A stretch of 64,000 bases of DNA from Levilactobacillus yonginensis (GCF_964065165.1 NZ_OZ061549.1:620001-684000), one strand, 5' to 3'; positions 25,704 through 35,339 are shown, counted from the stretch's first letter. Notes: generated by a model not told the origin, from the sequence alone. Numbers and translations are program-made.

Positions 25704-27047
25704 CTACTTCTTACGACGAAAGGCACTCACGAAGAAACCATCGGAATCGAAATCATCCGGATAGATCTTTAAGGTATCGGTCGTGCGATCATCTTTCAGT
25801 TGTTGACTAGTCTCGACCCGCATGGACTCGAATTCAGGATGGTCCGCCAAGAACTTGGTGGCCACGTCCGTGTTTTCCGTATCCAAAATAGTGCAGGTAC
25901 TGTAGACCAAGATACCATTAGGCTTAACCTTAGCACTCACAGCATCCAGGATTCCTAATTGCACCCGTTGTAACGATTGAATATCTTCAGGCGTTTTTTC
26001 GTAACGGATTTCTGGTTTCCGCCGAATCAGACCTAACCCAGAACAAGGCGCATCGACTAAAATACGGTCGAACATCTTCTTAGGATAGGCCTGGTCGATT
26101 TCCCGGGCATCCAAGGCTACAGCATCCACGCGGTCAGCCACATGTAGGCGTTCTGCGTTTGCTTCAATCAACGCAACCTTCTTGGGATGCAAATCCAAAG
26201 CGGTGACCTTACCACCAGAATGGGCATCGAGGTGTGCTGCGATTTGGGTGGTCTTCCCACCAGGCGCCGCACAAGCATCCAGCACTTGATCACCAGGTCG
26301 AATCTGCAAAGCCTCTACTGGTAACATCGCACTCTCATCTTGAATTGTCAGACGACCATCGGCAAATGCTTTGCTCTGGTTAGCTGCGGCATCGTCCAAA
26401 CGGAAAGCATCCCCCGCCACTTCACTGTGAGTGACCGTGTAGCCTTCGTCGTTCAACGCTTGTTCAACGGCTTCAACCGTGGTGACGGCAACGTTGACCC
26501 GCACAGATTGTTCGGCCGGTTGGTTGACAGTTTCTAAAATCTTCAAAGTCTTATCAGCGCCAACTTGTTCCTGTAAAGCCGTGATCAACCATTCGGGAAC
26601 GGAATATTGGAGGCTTAAACGTTTGGTAGGGTCCTTAATGGCCGCAATGTCTGGTAAGCCTTGACGATCAATGGCATGGAGAACCCCGGTAACAAACCGC
26701 CGGATACCCTCGTGGCCCCGGTCCTTAGCCAATTGAATGGCTTCGTTAAAGATAGCCCGCTTGGGAACCCGATCCAAATAAATTTCTTGATAAAGTGCCA
26801 CTAACAACGTCATTTTTACCCAAGGCAAAACTTTTTGGTTGGGCTTGATGAAGCCTTCCAAATAGTATTCCAGAGTCAGCTGGTGTTGAATGGTGCCGTA
26901 GACCAGGTTAGTCACGAAGCGCCGGTCAACATCGCTCAACGCATGACTTTCCAGAGTTTGTTCCAATTGTAAGTTTGAGTAGGCCCCATTAGCGACCCGC
27001 GTTAAAGCCTCGACCGCTAAGGCCCGAGGTGTTGTATTTTTCGTCAT
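25704..27047 (-). CDS. rsmB: 16S rRNA m5C methyltransferase RsmB
   Basis: A 447-residue enzyme that methylates C967 (E. coli numbering) of 16S rRNA. The N-terminal 140 residues are a NusB-like RNA-binding domain. The catalytic part has the SAM motif DACAAPGGKTTQIA, the PCS motif DAPCSGLGLIRRKPEIRY and the catalytic YSTCTIL cysteine. Its start overlaps the fmt stop by one base, the usual fmt-rsmB-prpC-prkC order. Confidence 0.97.
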   Translation of the reverse strand: MTKNTTPRALAVEALTRVANGAYSNLQLEQTLESHALSDVDRRFVTNLVYGTIQHQLTLEYYLEGFIKPNQKVLPWVKMTLLVALYQEIYLDRVPKRAIFNEAIQLAKDRGHEGIRRFVTGVLHAIDRQGLPDIAAIKDPTKRLSLQYSVPEWLITALQEQVGADKTLKILETVNQPAEQSVRVNVAVTTVEAVEQALNDEGYTVTHSEVAGDAFRLDDAAANQSKAFADGRLTIQDESAMLPVEALQIRPGDQVLDACAAPGGKTTQIAAHLDAHSGGKVTALDLHPKKVALIEANAERLHVADRVDAVALDAREIDQAYPKKMFDRILVDAPCSGLGLIRRKPEIRYEKTPEDIQSLQRVQLGILDAVSAKVKPNGILVYSTCTILDTENTDVATKFLADHPEFESMRVETSQQLKDDRTTDTLKIYPDDFDSDGFFVSAFRRKK

Positions 27048-27991
27048 TATTCTGCCACCTGTTCACCAACGGCTAATTCATCCGTGGTCCCGTTTAGAAA
27101 GTCTGTGATGCTCAATTTTGGTTTCCCTGCTGGTTGTAATTCTTCCAGACTGATAACACCGTGTTCACCAGTTGCAATGGCTAAATGATGCTTGTCCCGA
27201 CTCACAACCTGACCGGGTTTAAGATCGGTCTGTTCATCTAAAATGGCTACCCGCCAGAGCTTAGTCCGGACGCCGTTTAAGTAAATGTGAGCCGTTGGAA
27301 ATGGCCGTAGTGCCCGTACTTTACAGTCAAACAACCGGGCACTCAATGTGATATCGACCCGTTCCTCGTCGGACTTAATCGTCGGTGAAAAGCTGACTCG
27401 GTCCTCAGCCTGCTTCACTGGCGTAATGTCACCAGCTAACAGCTTAGGCAGCGTCTCCAAAAGGAGGTCGCGCCCCAAGTCACTGAGCTTATCAAACATG
27501 CTCCCAACGTCATCCTGATCCGTGATAGGAATGGCTTTTTGTGAAAGAATATCACCGGCATCCATTTTCTTCTCCATAAACATGATGGAAACCCCGGTCT
27601 CCTTATCACCATTCATAATGGCGTAGTGGACTGGCGCACCTCCCCGATATTTAGGTAACAACGAGGCATGTACGTTGACTGCTGCCACTTTAGCCGCCTT
27701 CAACAACTTTGTCGGCAAGAATTGGCCGAATGCCGCTGTGACGATTAAATCCGGCGCGAGATCAATTGTCCGCTGCATCTCTGGACTACCCGAAATCTTT
27801 TCGGGTTGGAGAACCTCAATGTTGTGGTCAACTGCCACTTGCTTGACTGGTGAAGCCGTCAACACGTGCTTTCGACCAACGCGGCGGTCCGGTTGAGTCA
27901 CCACGGCTAAAACATCGTAGTCGTGTTCAATCAAACTACTCAGAATTGGCGCTGAAAATTGGGGAGTCCCCATAAAAATTACTGAAGTCAT
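27047..27991 (-). CDS. fmt: Methionyl-tRNA formyltransferase
   Basis: A 314-residue enzyme that formylates initiator Met-tRNA using 10-formyl-THF. The N-terminal transferase domain has FMGTPQFSAPIL and the catalytic HASLLPKYRGGAPVHYAI; an OB-like C-terminal domain follows. folD and fthC elsewhere in the window supply and recycle its one-carbon donor. priA ends 21 bases upstream. Confidence 0.97.
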   Translation of the reverse strand: MTSVIFMGTPQFSAPILSSLIEHDYDVLAVVTQPDRRVGRKHVLTASPVKQVAVDHNIEVLQPEKISGSPEMQRTIDLAPDLIVTAAFGQFLPTKLLKAAKVAAVNVHASLLPKYRGGAPVHYAIMNGDKETGVSIMFMEKKMDAGDILSQKAIPITDQDDVGSMFDKLSDLGRDLLLETLPKLLAGDITPVKQAEDRVSFSPTIKSDEERVDITLSARLFDCKVRALRPFPTAHIYLNGVRTKLWRVAILDEQTDLKPGQVVSRDKHHLAIATGEHGVISLEELQPAGKPKLSITDFLNGTTDELAVGEQVAE

Positions 27992-28012
27992 CTTGCACCA
28001 TACTTTCTTTAT

Positions 28013-30430
28013 CTACATAAAATTCATTGGTTCTGAATCAATTGTTACGGACAGACCATGCCGGGCTGGCACCTGGGCAGCCTGTCGAATCTGTTCGAGA
28101 ACCGTCTTTAATTGCGGTTCCTGCTTATATTTAATCACAACTTGATAATAATACTTCCGCTTGACCCGTGCAATCGCCTTGGGCGTAGGTCCGAGAATAA
28201 TTGCATCGGGACTGAGCCCCTTCTTTAGGGCCGCCACAATTTGAAACATGGCTTTGGCCGCCACCGCTTCTTCCTCATGACTCGCCGTAAGTTGGACCGC
28301 AAAGTAGTACGGCGGATAGCTTCCTTGGTGCCGCATGTGCATCTCGGTGACAAAGAACCGCTCGTAGTCTTGCTGTTGTGCCAATTGAATGGCGTAATGG
28401 TCCGGATTAAACGTCTGGATAAAAACCTCACCGGGCTTGCTAGCTCGTCCAGCCCGACCACTAACTTGCGTCAGTAGCTGAAAGGTTCGTTCACTCGCCC
28501 GAAAGTCCGGGAGGCCTAGGGCAGTATCGGCATTTAGCACGCCAACTAGTGTGACGTTAGGAAAATCTAGTCCCTTGGCGATCATTTGTGTTCCCAATAG
28601 GATATCTGCTTCGTGTTTGCCAAATTTCTGTAAAATTCGTTCATGAGCACCCTTTCGGCGGGTGGAGTCGACATCCATCCGGAGTATATTAGCGCTGGGA
28701 AACTCGCGTTGCAGGGCTTGTTCCACCTTTTGTGTCCCAGTACCGTAGTACCGAATCTTGCGGCTATGACAGTTGGGACAAACGTGGGGAATGGCTTCCT
28801 CGTGGCCACAATAGTGGCATTTCATAGTATGGGTGTCCATGTGCAACGTCAGCGAAATATCACAGTTGGGACACTTCAATACGAACCCGCAGTCCCGACA
28901 CATGACAAAGGAAGAAAATCCTCGCCGGTTCAGCATCAAAACAACCTGTTCTTGCCGGTCCAACCGCGTTTGAATGGCCGTTAGCAAGGGCTGCGAAAAG
29001 TCGCCCTCACTTCGTTGCTTGACCTCCTCACGCATATCGACGATGTGCACGGGCGGCAGCGGCCGGTCATTGACCCGTTTGGCCAACACTAGCCGCGTGT
29101 ATAAACCCTTGGCAGCCCGGGCCCGCGTTTCCAAGGACGGGGTCGCGCTACCCAACACGACGGGGCACTGGTTGTACTGCCCCCGCCAGAGAGCAACGTC
29201 ACGGGCGTGGTACCGCGGATTTTCATCCTGCTTATAACTACTTTCATGTTCCTCATCCATAATAATGATTCCTAGATTCTTGACGGGTGCAAACACAGCC
29301 GAACGCGCGCCCACAACCACGGTGGCTTCACCACTGTCGATACGGCGCCATTCATCATACTGTTCACCCTTAGACAAGCCACTGTGCAAGACAGCTACAC
29401 GTTGGCCAAACCGAGCTTTCACTCGGTTGACCATCTGTGGCGTCAACGCAATTTCGGGGACCAACATTAATGCCGTGCGCCCTTGGTCCAGAGCGACGGC
29501 GATGCTTTGGAGATACACCTCCGTCTTCCCGCTACCGGTAACCCCTTCGACCAAGAAGTTTTGAACTTTCTGTTGGTCGATTGCCGTCGTAATCTGATCG
29601 ACGGCTACCTGTTGCTCAGCGTTTAGTTTTAACGGTTGGGTCGGTTTCACCGGTTGATGAAATGGATCGCGGTAAACCTCAATCTGTTGCTTCGTGAGCC
29701 AACCTTTATCAGCGGCCGTGTTGATGACCGCTGCACTGACACCCGCCCGGTGCACGATTTGTGACTGTGCAATCGGGGTATCGCTGGTCATTGTCTGCAG
29801 ATATGCCAATAAGTCAGCTTGTTTAGGCGCCTTCTTCGCAACTGTTGCTTGAATCTCCTGCAACTTAGAAACGGGTAACGCCGGCGTAATCCCAGTCGTG
29901 GTCTTAGCAGCTGCCCGGTCCTTGACCTGGTAGACCACCTCCACCTTGCCCGCACGTTGAAGCTTTAACAAGCCGGAGACGGTTTGATCATCGAGCTTGG
30001 CTGCGTCGAATTCACGGGGAGCGCCATCCGGAAAGTACGTGCCCATTTCAGTTGCCGTCAAGGCCGTCGTTGGCTGAATAAAGCGCTCAGTCTGAGCCTT
30101 CAGTAAGTTGGGTAACATGGTTTGAATGCAGGTGATTCGAAAAGCATAGGTTGTATCAGCCAGCCAATCGGCTAACTTTTGCAGTTCCGTGTTCAAGACA
30201 GGCGCTAAGTCGAGCACACTTTGAATGGACTTCAACTGCCCGTCAAAATTGGTAACGTCACTCAAACCCACGACTACGCCAGAAACTACCCGTTTACCGC
30301 GGCCAAAAGGAACCGTGACCCGCATGCCGACCTCAACCTGATGTTCAAGTTCGGCTGGGATGGCGTAGGAATAAGGGTCGTTCGTTTGCATGGTGGGAAC
30401 GTCCACTAATACTTGGCCAATCTGGGCCAT
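28013..30430 (-). CDS. priA: Primosomal helicase PriA
   Basis: An 805-residue 3'-5' helicase that restarts replication at collapsed forks. An N-terminal DNA-binding domain is followed by Walker A GVTGSGKTEVYLQ and the DEEH box IIMDEEHESSYKQ. The zinc-binding cluster runs CRDCGFVLKCPNCD to CHYCG and CPNC, and the C-terminal helicase half has SGRAGRASKPG. It is 11 bases downstream of coaBC. Confidence 0.97.
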   Translation of the reverse strand: MAQIGQVLVDVPTMQTNDPYSYAIPAELEHQVEVGMRVTVPFGRGKRVVSGVVVGLSDVTNFDGQLKSIQSVLDLAPVLNTELQKLADWLADTTYAFRITCIQTMLPNLLKAQTERFIQPTTALTATEMGTYFPDGAPREFDAAKLDDQTVSGLLKLQRAGKVEVVYQVKDRAAAKTTTGITPALPVSKLQEIQATVAKKAPKQADLLAYLQTMTSDTPIAQSQIVHRAGVSAAVINTAADKGWLTKQQIEVYRDPFHQPVKPTQPLKLNAEQQVAVDQITTAIDQQKVQNFLVEGVTGSGKTEVYLQSIAVALDQGRTALMLVPEIALTPQMVNRVKARFGQRVAVLHSGLSKGEQYDEWRRIDSGEATVVVGARSAVFAPVKNLGIIIMDEEHESSYKQDENPRYHARDVALWRGQYNQCPVVLGSATPSLETRARAAKGLYTRLVLAKRVNDRPLPPVHIVDMREEVKQRSEGDFSQPLLTAIQTRLDRQEQVVLMLNRRGFSSFVMCRDCGFVLKCPNCDISLTLHMDTHTMKCHYCGHEEAIPHVCPNCHSRKIRYYGTGTQKVEQALQREFPSANILRMDVDSTRRKGAHERILQKFGKHEADILLGTQMIAKGLDFPNVTLVGVLNADTALGLPDFRASERTFQLLTQVSGRAGRASKPGEVFIQTFNPDHYAIQLAQQQDYERFFVTEMHMRHQGSYPPYYFAVQLTASHEEEAVAAKAMFQIVAALKKGLSPDAIILGPTPKAIARVKRKYYYQVVIKYKQEPQLKTVLEQIRQAAQVPARHGLSVTIDSEPMNFM

Positions 30431-30441
30431 GGTGTGTCACC

Positions 30442-31653
30442 TCACTTTTTCACTAATAATTCCGCCAAGCGGTCCACCAGGGCCGTGGCAATGATGGCCT
30501 TGCTAGCCTTAGGCGTCTGATCCGTACTGCCATCTGGTGAAATGAAGGTGACTTGGTTGTCATCCCCGTTAAAACCAATGTCCTTACGGGAAACATCGTT
30601 AGCGGCCAGTAGGTCTAAGGACTTGCTGGCCAATTTTTTTTGACCATTAGTCAGCAAATTCTGCGTCTCAGCCGCAAAACCGATGGTGACTTGGTCGGGC
30701 CGCTTAATACCAGCAACTTGTTTTAAGATATCTGGTGTCTTCTTTAATTTTAAGATCAATTCGTCATTAGCTGGCGTCTTTTTGATTTTCTGATCAGCAG
30801 TCGTTTCAGGTTGAAAGTCTGCAACAGCCGCCGCCATGACTAGCGCATCTGCCTTAGGGAAACGTTCCAACACGGCGTTGGACAGGTCCGTGGTACTCTG
30901 AATCGGTACAACGGTCACCCCAGTCGGAGCCGTTAAGTTAGTCGGTGCGGTGATCAACGTCACCGTTGCCCCGGCTTGTCGAGCGGCATTAGCCACGGCA
31001 TACCCCATTTTACCGGAAGAATCGTTGGTTAGGAAGCGAACAGGATCCAAACGTTCTCGCGTCCCGCCAGCCGTGACGATGACTGATTTACCAGCTAAGG
31101 TCGGTTCCCCAAACAGGGCCAAGCCATTAACTTGGGTCACAATATCGGCAGGCTCCAGGAACCGGCCTTGACCAGAATATCCCTCGGCCAAGGCACCGGT
31201 TGCAGGCGTCAAAACGTGTACGCCATCGGCCTGTAGCTGGTGGTAGTTCCGCTGGGTAGCTGGCGCCTGCCACATGTGGCTATTCATAGCGGGAACCACG
31301 ACTTTAGGTGCTGCTGTCGCTAACCAAGTGGCACTGGCTGCGTCATCGGCTAATCCGTTGGCCAGCTGTGCCATGAGATTGGCTGAAGCTGGTGCCGCAA
31401 TGGCCAGGTCAGTCCAATCGGCCAATTCAATGTGATCGATGTTGCCATCGGCCTGCCACCAACCTGCCTCAGTCAGCACCGCATGCTTAGTGAGCGCTGC
31501 AAAGGTCGCCGCGGTAATAAACTTGGCAGCGGCGGCCGTTAAAATGACACGAACATCGGCACCAGCACGCTGCAAGTCTCTAGCAAGGGTGGCCGCCTTA
31601 TAACTCGCAACGCTGCCACCAACGGTTAACGTAATGTGCTTTTCTTCAAACAT
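30442..31653 (-). CDS. coaBC: Bifunctional CoaBC (PPC decarboxylase / PPC synthetase)
   Basis: A 403-residue enzyme carrying out two coenzyme A steps. The N-terminal flavoprotein half (about 1-185) decarboxylates phosphopantothenoylcysteine and has the PAMNSHMW motif. The C-terminal half starts near SVIVTAGGTRERLDPVRFLTN and condenses phosphopantothenate with cysteine; it contains AAAVADF and KIKK segments. The start of the frame is MFEEKHITLTVGGSVASYKA. Confidence 0.96.
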   Translation of the reverse strand: MFEEKHITLTVGGSVASYKAATLARDLQRAGADVRVILTAAAAKFITAATFAALTKHAVLTEAGWWQADGNIDHIELADWTDLAIAAPASANLMAQLANGLADDAASATWLATAAPKVVVPAMNSHMWQAPATQRNYHQLQADGVHVLTPATGALAEGYSGQGRFLEPADIVTQVNGLALFGEPTLAGKSVIVTAGGTRERLDPVRFLTNDSSGKMGYAVANAARQAGATVTLITAPTNLTAPTGVTVVPIQSTTDLSNAVLERFPKADALVMAAAVADFQPETTADQKIKKTPANDELILKLKKTPDILKQVAGIKRPDQVTIGFAAETQNLLTNGQKKLASKSLDLLAANDVSRKDIGFNGDDNQVTFISPDGSTDQTPKASKAIIATALVDRLAELLVKK

Positions 31654-31681
31654 GGTTCCCCTCCATTAAACGGTCTATGAT

Positions 31682-31713
31682 AAAAAAAGCCAGATTACCA
31701 AACGGCAACCTGG
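31682..31713 (-). terminator. Terminator downstream of rpoZ
   Basis: CCAGGTTGCC pairs with GGTAATCTGG (10 bp, two G-T) around GTTT, followed by seven T on the minus strand. coaBC begins 30 bases further, so partial read-through is likely. Confidence 0.85.
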
Positions 31714-31733
31714 TTCTTACTGAAGCGCCAAAA

Positions 31734-31949
31734 CTAGGCGTCCAGATCCTTTTCGTCCGGATCAATCATTAAAGCTCCGGCTGCAATTTCTTCAAGGGCC
31801 CGGCCAATCGTCTTAGGCGACTTATAGTCGGTCAAAAGTGGCTTAGCGCCGGCGTCTAATTCGTGTGCCCGCTTGCTAGCCAACATAATCAAAGAATACC
31901 GTGAATCCACTTGTGCTAATAAATCATCAACTGAGGGATAAAGTAGCAT
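31734..31949 (-). CDS. rpoZ: RNA polymerase omega subunit
   Basis: A 71-residue omega subunit that helps assemble RNA polymerase. The conserved [16 protein letters not shown] motif covers residues 17-32. It follows gmk by 3 bases in the standard gmk-rpoZ-coaBC-priA order. Confidence 0.95.
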   Translation of the reverse strand: MLLYPSVDDLLAQVDSRYSLIMLASKRAHELDAGAKPLLTDYKSPKTIGRALEEIAAGALMIDPDEKDLDA

Positions 31950-31952
31950 TTT

Positions 31953-32567
31953 TTATTCGTCTCCAATCATTTGTTCGTAATCCGGCATGACCCGGGTTAC
32001 CCGTAGCCGTTCGCTCCGAATAATCATCTGAATCCGGTCGACGGCCTTCGTGACTTCGTCGTTTACCACAGCGTAGTCGTAGTTGCGCATCATCCGGATT
32101 TCACCAACGGCCTTCTTGATTCGCTTGTTAATGACGTCCATGGCGTCCGTTCCCCGGCCAATCAGGCGATGCTTCAATTCCATTAAGTCTGGTGGCGTCA
32201 GGAACACGAAGACTGCATCTGGGCAGTTTGCGCGAACCTGCATGGCACCGTTGACTTCAATTTCCAAGAAAACATCTTTTCCTTGGTCTAGGGTCTCATT
32301 TACATATTTTAACGGGGTACCATAGTAGTTGTCAACATACTTGGCGTACTCCAGCATCTCACCGTTACGGATATTCTCCTCAAATTCCTCTTTGGAGACA
32401 AAGTAATAATCAACGCCGTTGACTTCGCCTTCTCGCGGTTGACGAGTCGTCATCGAAATGGAGTAAGAAAAGTCTGTCGCACCGGTCTCAAATAACGCCT
32501 TGCGAACGGTTCCTTTGCCGACCCCGGAAGGACCGGAGAGAACAATGAGCATTCCACGTTTAGCCAT
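31953..32567 (-). CDS. gmk: Guanylate kinase
   Basis: A 204-residue nucleotide kinase that converts GMP to GDP with ATP. The P-loop is [16 protein letters not shown] (residues 11-26), and the GMP-binding segment has [21 protein letters not shown]. It is the first gene of the long transcript that continues through rpoZ, coaBC, priA, fmt, rsmB, prpC and prkC. Confidence 0.97.
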   Translation of the reverse strand: MAKRGMLIVLSGPSGVGKGTVRKALFETGATDFSYSISMTTRQPREGEVNGVDYYFVSKEEFEENIRNGEMLEYAKYVDNYYGTPLKYVNETLDQGKDVFLEIEVNGAMQVRANCPDAVFVFLTPPDLMELKHRLIGRGTDAMDVINKRIKKAVGEIRMMRNYDYAVVNDEVTKAVDRIQMIIRSERLRVTRVMPDYEQMIGDE

Positions 32568-32607
32568 CGTTTAAAAATCCCTTCAATAAATATTTATTTA
32601 TGGGAAC

Positions 32608-32636
32608 GTAAGCCTTAATCGTCGATTCAGGCTTAC
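32608..32636. repeat. Hairpin in the gmk leader
   Basis: GTAAGCCT..AT pairs with AT..AGGCTTAC around a short loop. There is no T-run; it may be a leader structure of the gmk transcript. Confidence 0.4.
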
Positions 32637-32686
32637 CGACCCGTTTAAAGCCAGAATTACCTGACTTGAACTATAATCTATAGGAT

Positions 32687-32715
32687 ATTATATTACCACT
32701 ATTCAACGTTGAAAA
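32687..32715 (-). promoter_or_regulatory. Possible promoter of the gmk operon
   Basis: A perfect TATAAT (32687-32692) preceded, 17 bases upstream, by the weak -35 TTTTCA. The start would lie about 115 bases before gmk. Confidence 0.5.
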
Positions 32716-32786
32716 GGGACATTCGGTCTTAGTTTCTCGAAAAAAGTCGTAAATCACACAAATTATTTGAAAGAGAACAAAAAGGC

Positions 32787-32836
32787 TTGCTATTTCAAAC
32801 GTGTGTTCGTATAATATAAATACAAACAAATGTTCG
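32787..32836 (+). promoter_or_regulatory. SOS promoter with two LexA-type boxes
   Basis: TTGCTA (32787-32792), a 17-base spacer and TATAAT (32810-32815) form a strong promoter. The spacer contains CAAACGTGTGTTCG (32796-32809), and a second box CAAACAAATGTTCG lies at 32823-32836. Each matches the Gram-positive LexA/DinR consensus CGAACRNRYGTTYG at 13 of 14 positions. LexA binding would cover the promoter and the start of transcription. Confidence 0.8.
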
Positions 32837-32847
32837 AGGTGATCAGC

Positions 32848-33174
32848 ATGCAAAATTTAAACGCAACCGGTGCCGCCCTGTCTGATCGGGTCGCCACGGT
32901 TTACAAGGAACTGTTCAGTAGTCTCCCCGTCATTGACGGTGAAGTCGTTCAGCCCCAGATGCCCGTAACTCAGCTCAATTATTTTATTCAGCAGGCCATC
33001 GACCGCCACTACCTAGTCCGATTACAATTTAAGAGTGCACCAGACACTGCTCCCGCTAAGGCCATTGGCCATTTAAAGCAAGACGCCGCTGGTCACCTCA
33101 TTTTAAAACAAACTCAACAGTTGACCACCATCGTAGCAGAAAACCTGCTCCGGTCAGTCCAACGCGTTAAATAA
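32848..33174 (+). CDS. Small SOS-controlled protein, possibly YolD-like
   Basis: A 108-residue soluble protein, MQNLNATGAALSDRVATVYK to LLRSVQRVK, read from ATG 32848 after GAGGTGATC. I do not recognise a strong family signature. Its layout resembles YolD-like proteins: a short N-terminal helix, then alternating strands (LVRLQFKS, AIGHLKQD, HLILKQTQQLTTIVAENL). These are often LexA-controlled and paired with a Y-family polymerase. No polymerase gene is adjacent. The two LexA-type boxes in its promoter are the main functional clue: expression should rise on DNA damage. It is monocistronic with its own terminator. Confidence 0.6.
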   Translation: MQNLNATGAALSDRVATVYKELFSSLPVIDGEVVQPQMPVTQLNYFIQQAIDRHYLVRLQFKSAPDTAPAKAIGHLKQDAAGHLILKQTQQLTTIVAENLLRSVQRVK

Positions 33175-33184
33175 GCTAGTCACT

Positions 33185-33230
33185 AACGACCACGATAGAA
33201 AGCTATTTCTACCGTGGTCGTTTTTTTTCT
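33185..33230 (+). terminator. Terminator of the SOS-type gene
   Basis: AACGACCACG/CGTGGTCGTT with an inner AGAAA/TTTCT extension, followed by eight T. Confidence 0.92.
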
Positions 33231-33244
33231 CTTAACGGTTGTTG

Positions 33245-33281
33245 ACACAAAAATCAGCTAGGTTATTGGCCCAGCTGATTT
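33245..33281 (-). terminator. Terminator of the surface-protein gene
   Basis: AAATCAGCT pairs with AGCTGATTT around a 13-base loop, followed by more T on the minus strand. Confidence 0.75.
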
Positions 33282-33296
33282 CAAATTAGCCGTTAT

Positions 33297-35270
33297 TTAG
33301 TGGCGTCGTTCACGCCGCCACTGCCAGAAACTAAGCCCAAAACCGAGTAACAAGATTCCGCCTAAAACGGCAAAGATGCCCTTGGCCTCACTAGTCTGTG
33401 GTAACAAACGCTTGACTGCTGAGCTAAAATTCCCATCCCCAACAGGATGCTTGGATGATGAACTAGCACTTGGTGTTGCGGTTGCACCGGTCATACCACT
33501 GTTGTCGGAAGAACTGGTAGATGACGATACCACTTTCTTGACCTTGCTCTTCTTAGTCGTCGTGCCGCTACTTACTGTGTCATTGGATTCGGACGAACTA
33601 TCGTTGGAAGAACTGGGTGCAGGAGTTGGCCCCGGTGTTGGCCCTGGGCCTGGAGTGGGTTTTGGTTTTGGCTTTGGCTTCACAGATGGAATTGAAGATG
33701 AGCCCGAAGATCCACCAGTTTGACCACTAAATACATCTGCCTGAGTAACTGTCACAGCCTGATTGGTTTCCGTATCGCCAATTGTAAATTGCTTAGGCTC
33801 CCCAATCTCATACCCAGTTGGCGCCGTCGTTTCAACGAATTCGTACGTCCCTGGTGCTAAGCCATTCACAGTAAACGTCCCGTCATCCCCGGTTGTATAA
33901 GTATTGGTACCAACGGCATTACCGTCCTTATCAGCCAGCTGGAACACGGCACCTTTTAACTTCTCGCCAGAATCCTTGTCTATCTTGGTCAAGGTTACGG
34001 AACCTTGGGTATCTGTCTGCGATACATCCACGTGTGAATTTTTGTTTTGTGGTCCAATGCTAAACGGAACTGTTGCGGGGTTTATTTGATAGCCTTTAGG
34101 TGCCGCCGTTTCAACAAACTGATAGTCACCTATTTCCAGGGCCGTGCTATTAATTTGTCCCTTTGAATCAGTGACCAAATGGGTTTGATAGTCAGTAAAC
34201 AAACCATCACTGTTCTTCTTCTGGAGCGTATAAGTTGCACCAGGCAAAAGACTATTCGTAGTCGCGTCCTGCTTAGTCAACGTCACACTGCCAATGTACG
34301 TCACATCAATTTCCGCGCTACCACCCCACGGAGCGTCCTTATGGGTATTAGCTATGGTATCGGGTGTAGATGGATTTGAACCGGAACCAGAACCAGTTCC
34401 GGCACTTCCCGTTTCACCGTCTGCAGCCTCCAAACCTACATAATTTCCAAAGTAGCCACCCGTTTGTCCAGTCAAGCTACTAGAATCAACTTTGGCGTAA
34501 TAAGAGAGAGTAACCTTCTTGGTGACATTTTCAAACACCATCTTTATTTGTGACCCATTCACCTCGACGGTTGGCATTAGTTTATTCCCATCTTCATCAT
34601 GTGCCGTAACACCTTGTTCACTATCAAAGCTCTGATAACCACCGAGATCATCCGTTAACGTCACCGTCCCCATATTTTCATCTTTGGGATTAAAAACAAT
34701 CTGCCAAACAACTTGGGTCGGAATATTATTCGCATCATAATCATTCTTTTGAACCCAACCATTCTTAGCAATCACATAATCATTTCCGCCACCGGAAGTG
34801 TCCGTAGCGTTCCCGGTTGCGTTAATTTTCATCGTTCCTTTATTATAAGTGTTCACATTAGCGAGCTGGTCATTAAAGGTAATTTCACCCGTTGTAGCAT
34901 CAGCATCCACCGAAAAACTACCAATAGTTGTTGCCGACTGATCACCAGTCTTAACATCAAACCCAATCGGTCCATGACCAGCCGTTGTTGGTAAAGTAAC
35001 GGTTGCTGTATCACCATCACTGATACTGGTTCCATTCGTCACCGTCCAGTCATAATACAATTGATAGTTCTGACCGGAAAGCAGTGGTGAATCCTTTGGC
35101 ACTTCCGTGTAAGTATTACTATCACCAGTTTGTTCCATAATTTTGCTGGGTGCATCTAACCCCTGCACCTGAGTATCAATGTTCTTTGCTGACGCGGACC
35201 CCTGAAAACCAAATAAAACTATAAAAGCAACTAAAAACCCCAAACTCCATACTGCCAATTTCTTTCCCAC
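33297..35270 (-). CDS. LPQTSE-anchored surface protein with SpaA/CnaB repeats
   Basis: A 657-residue cell-wall protein. The N-terminus MGKKLAVWSLGFLVAFIVLF with a GSASA cleavage region is a signal peptide. Residues about 30-310 form an adhesion-type N-terminal region. Two CnaB/SpaA prealbumin-like repeats follow, each with the isopeptide lysine (VTLTKQD, VTLTKID) and glutamate (FVETAAPKGY, FVETTAPTGY). A KPKPKPTPGPGP and Ser-rich wall spacer leads to LPQTSE, a hydrophobic helix and RRERRH, a sortase A signal of the L. plantarum LPQTxE type. A GTG start at 35270 was chosen because it follows AGAGGTG and gives a clean signal peptide. No sortase or second pilin lies nearby, so it is probably a stand-alone adhesin. 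Confidence 0.92.
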   Translation of the reverse strand: MGKKLAVWSLGFLVAFIVLFGFQGSASAKNIDTQVQGLDAPSKIMEQTGDSNTYTEVPKDSPLLSGQNYQLYYDWTVTNGTSISDGDTATVTLPTTAGHGPIGFDVKTGDQSATTIGSFSVDADATTGEITFNDQLANVNTYNKGTMKINATGNATDTSGGGNDYVIAKNGWVQKNDYDANNIPTQVVWQIVFNPKDENMGTVTLTDDLGGYQSFDSEQGVTAHDEDGNKLMPTVEVNGSQIKMVFENVTKKVTLSYYAKVDSSSLTGQTGGYFGNYVGLEAADGETGSAGTGSGSGSNPSTPDTIANTHKDAPWGGSAEIDVTYIGSVTLTKQDATTNSLLPGATYTLQKKNSDGLFTDYQTHLVTDSKGQINSTALEIGDYQFVETAAPKGYQINPATVPFSIGPQNKNSHVDVSQTDTQGSVTLTKIDKDSGEKLKGAVFQLADKDGNAVGTNTYTTGDDGTFTVNGLAPGTYEFVETTAPTGYEIGEPKQFTIGDTETNQAVTVTQADVFSGQTGGSSGSSSIPSVKPKPKPKPTPGPGPTPGPTPAPSSSNDSSSESNDTVSSGTTTKKSKVKKVVSSSTSSSDNSGMTGATATPSASSSSKHPVGDGNFSSAVKRLLPQTSEAKGIFAVLGGILLLGFGLSFWQWRRERRH

Positions 35271-35310
35271 GATGCCACACCTCTTCCGATCTGTTGCTTT
35301 AGTTAATTTA

Positions 35311-35339
35311 AGTATAATCCAAAAAGGGGTATAAATTAA
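35311..35339 (-). promoter_or_regulatory. Possible promoter of the surface-protein gene
   Basis: The -10 TATACT (35311-35316) is clear; the -35 about 17 bases upstream is AT-rich and weak. Confidence 0.4.
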
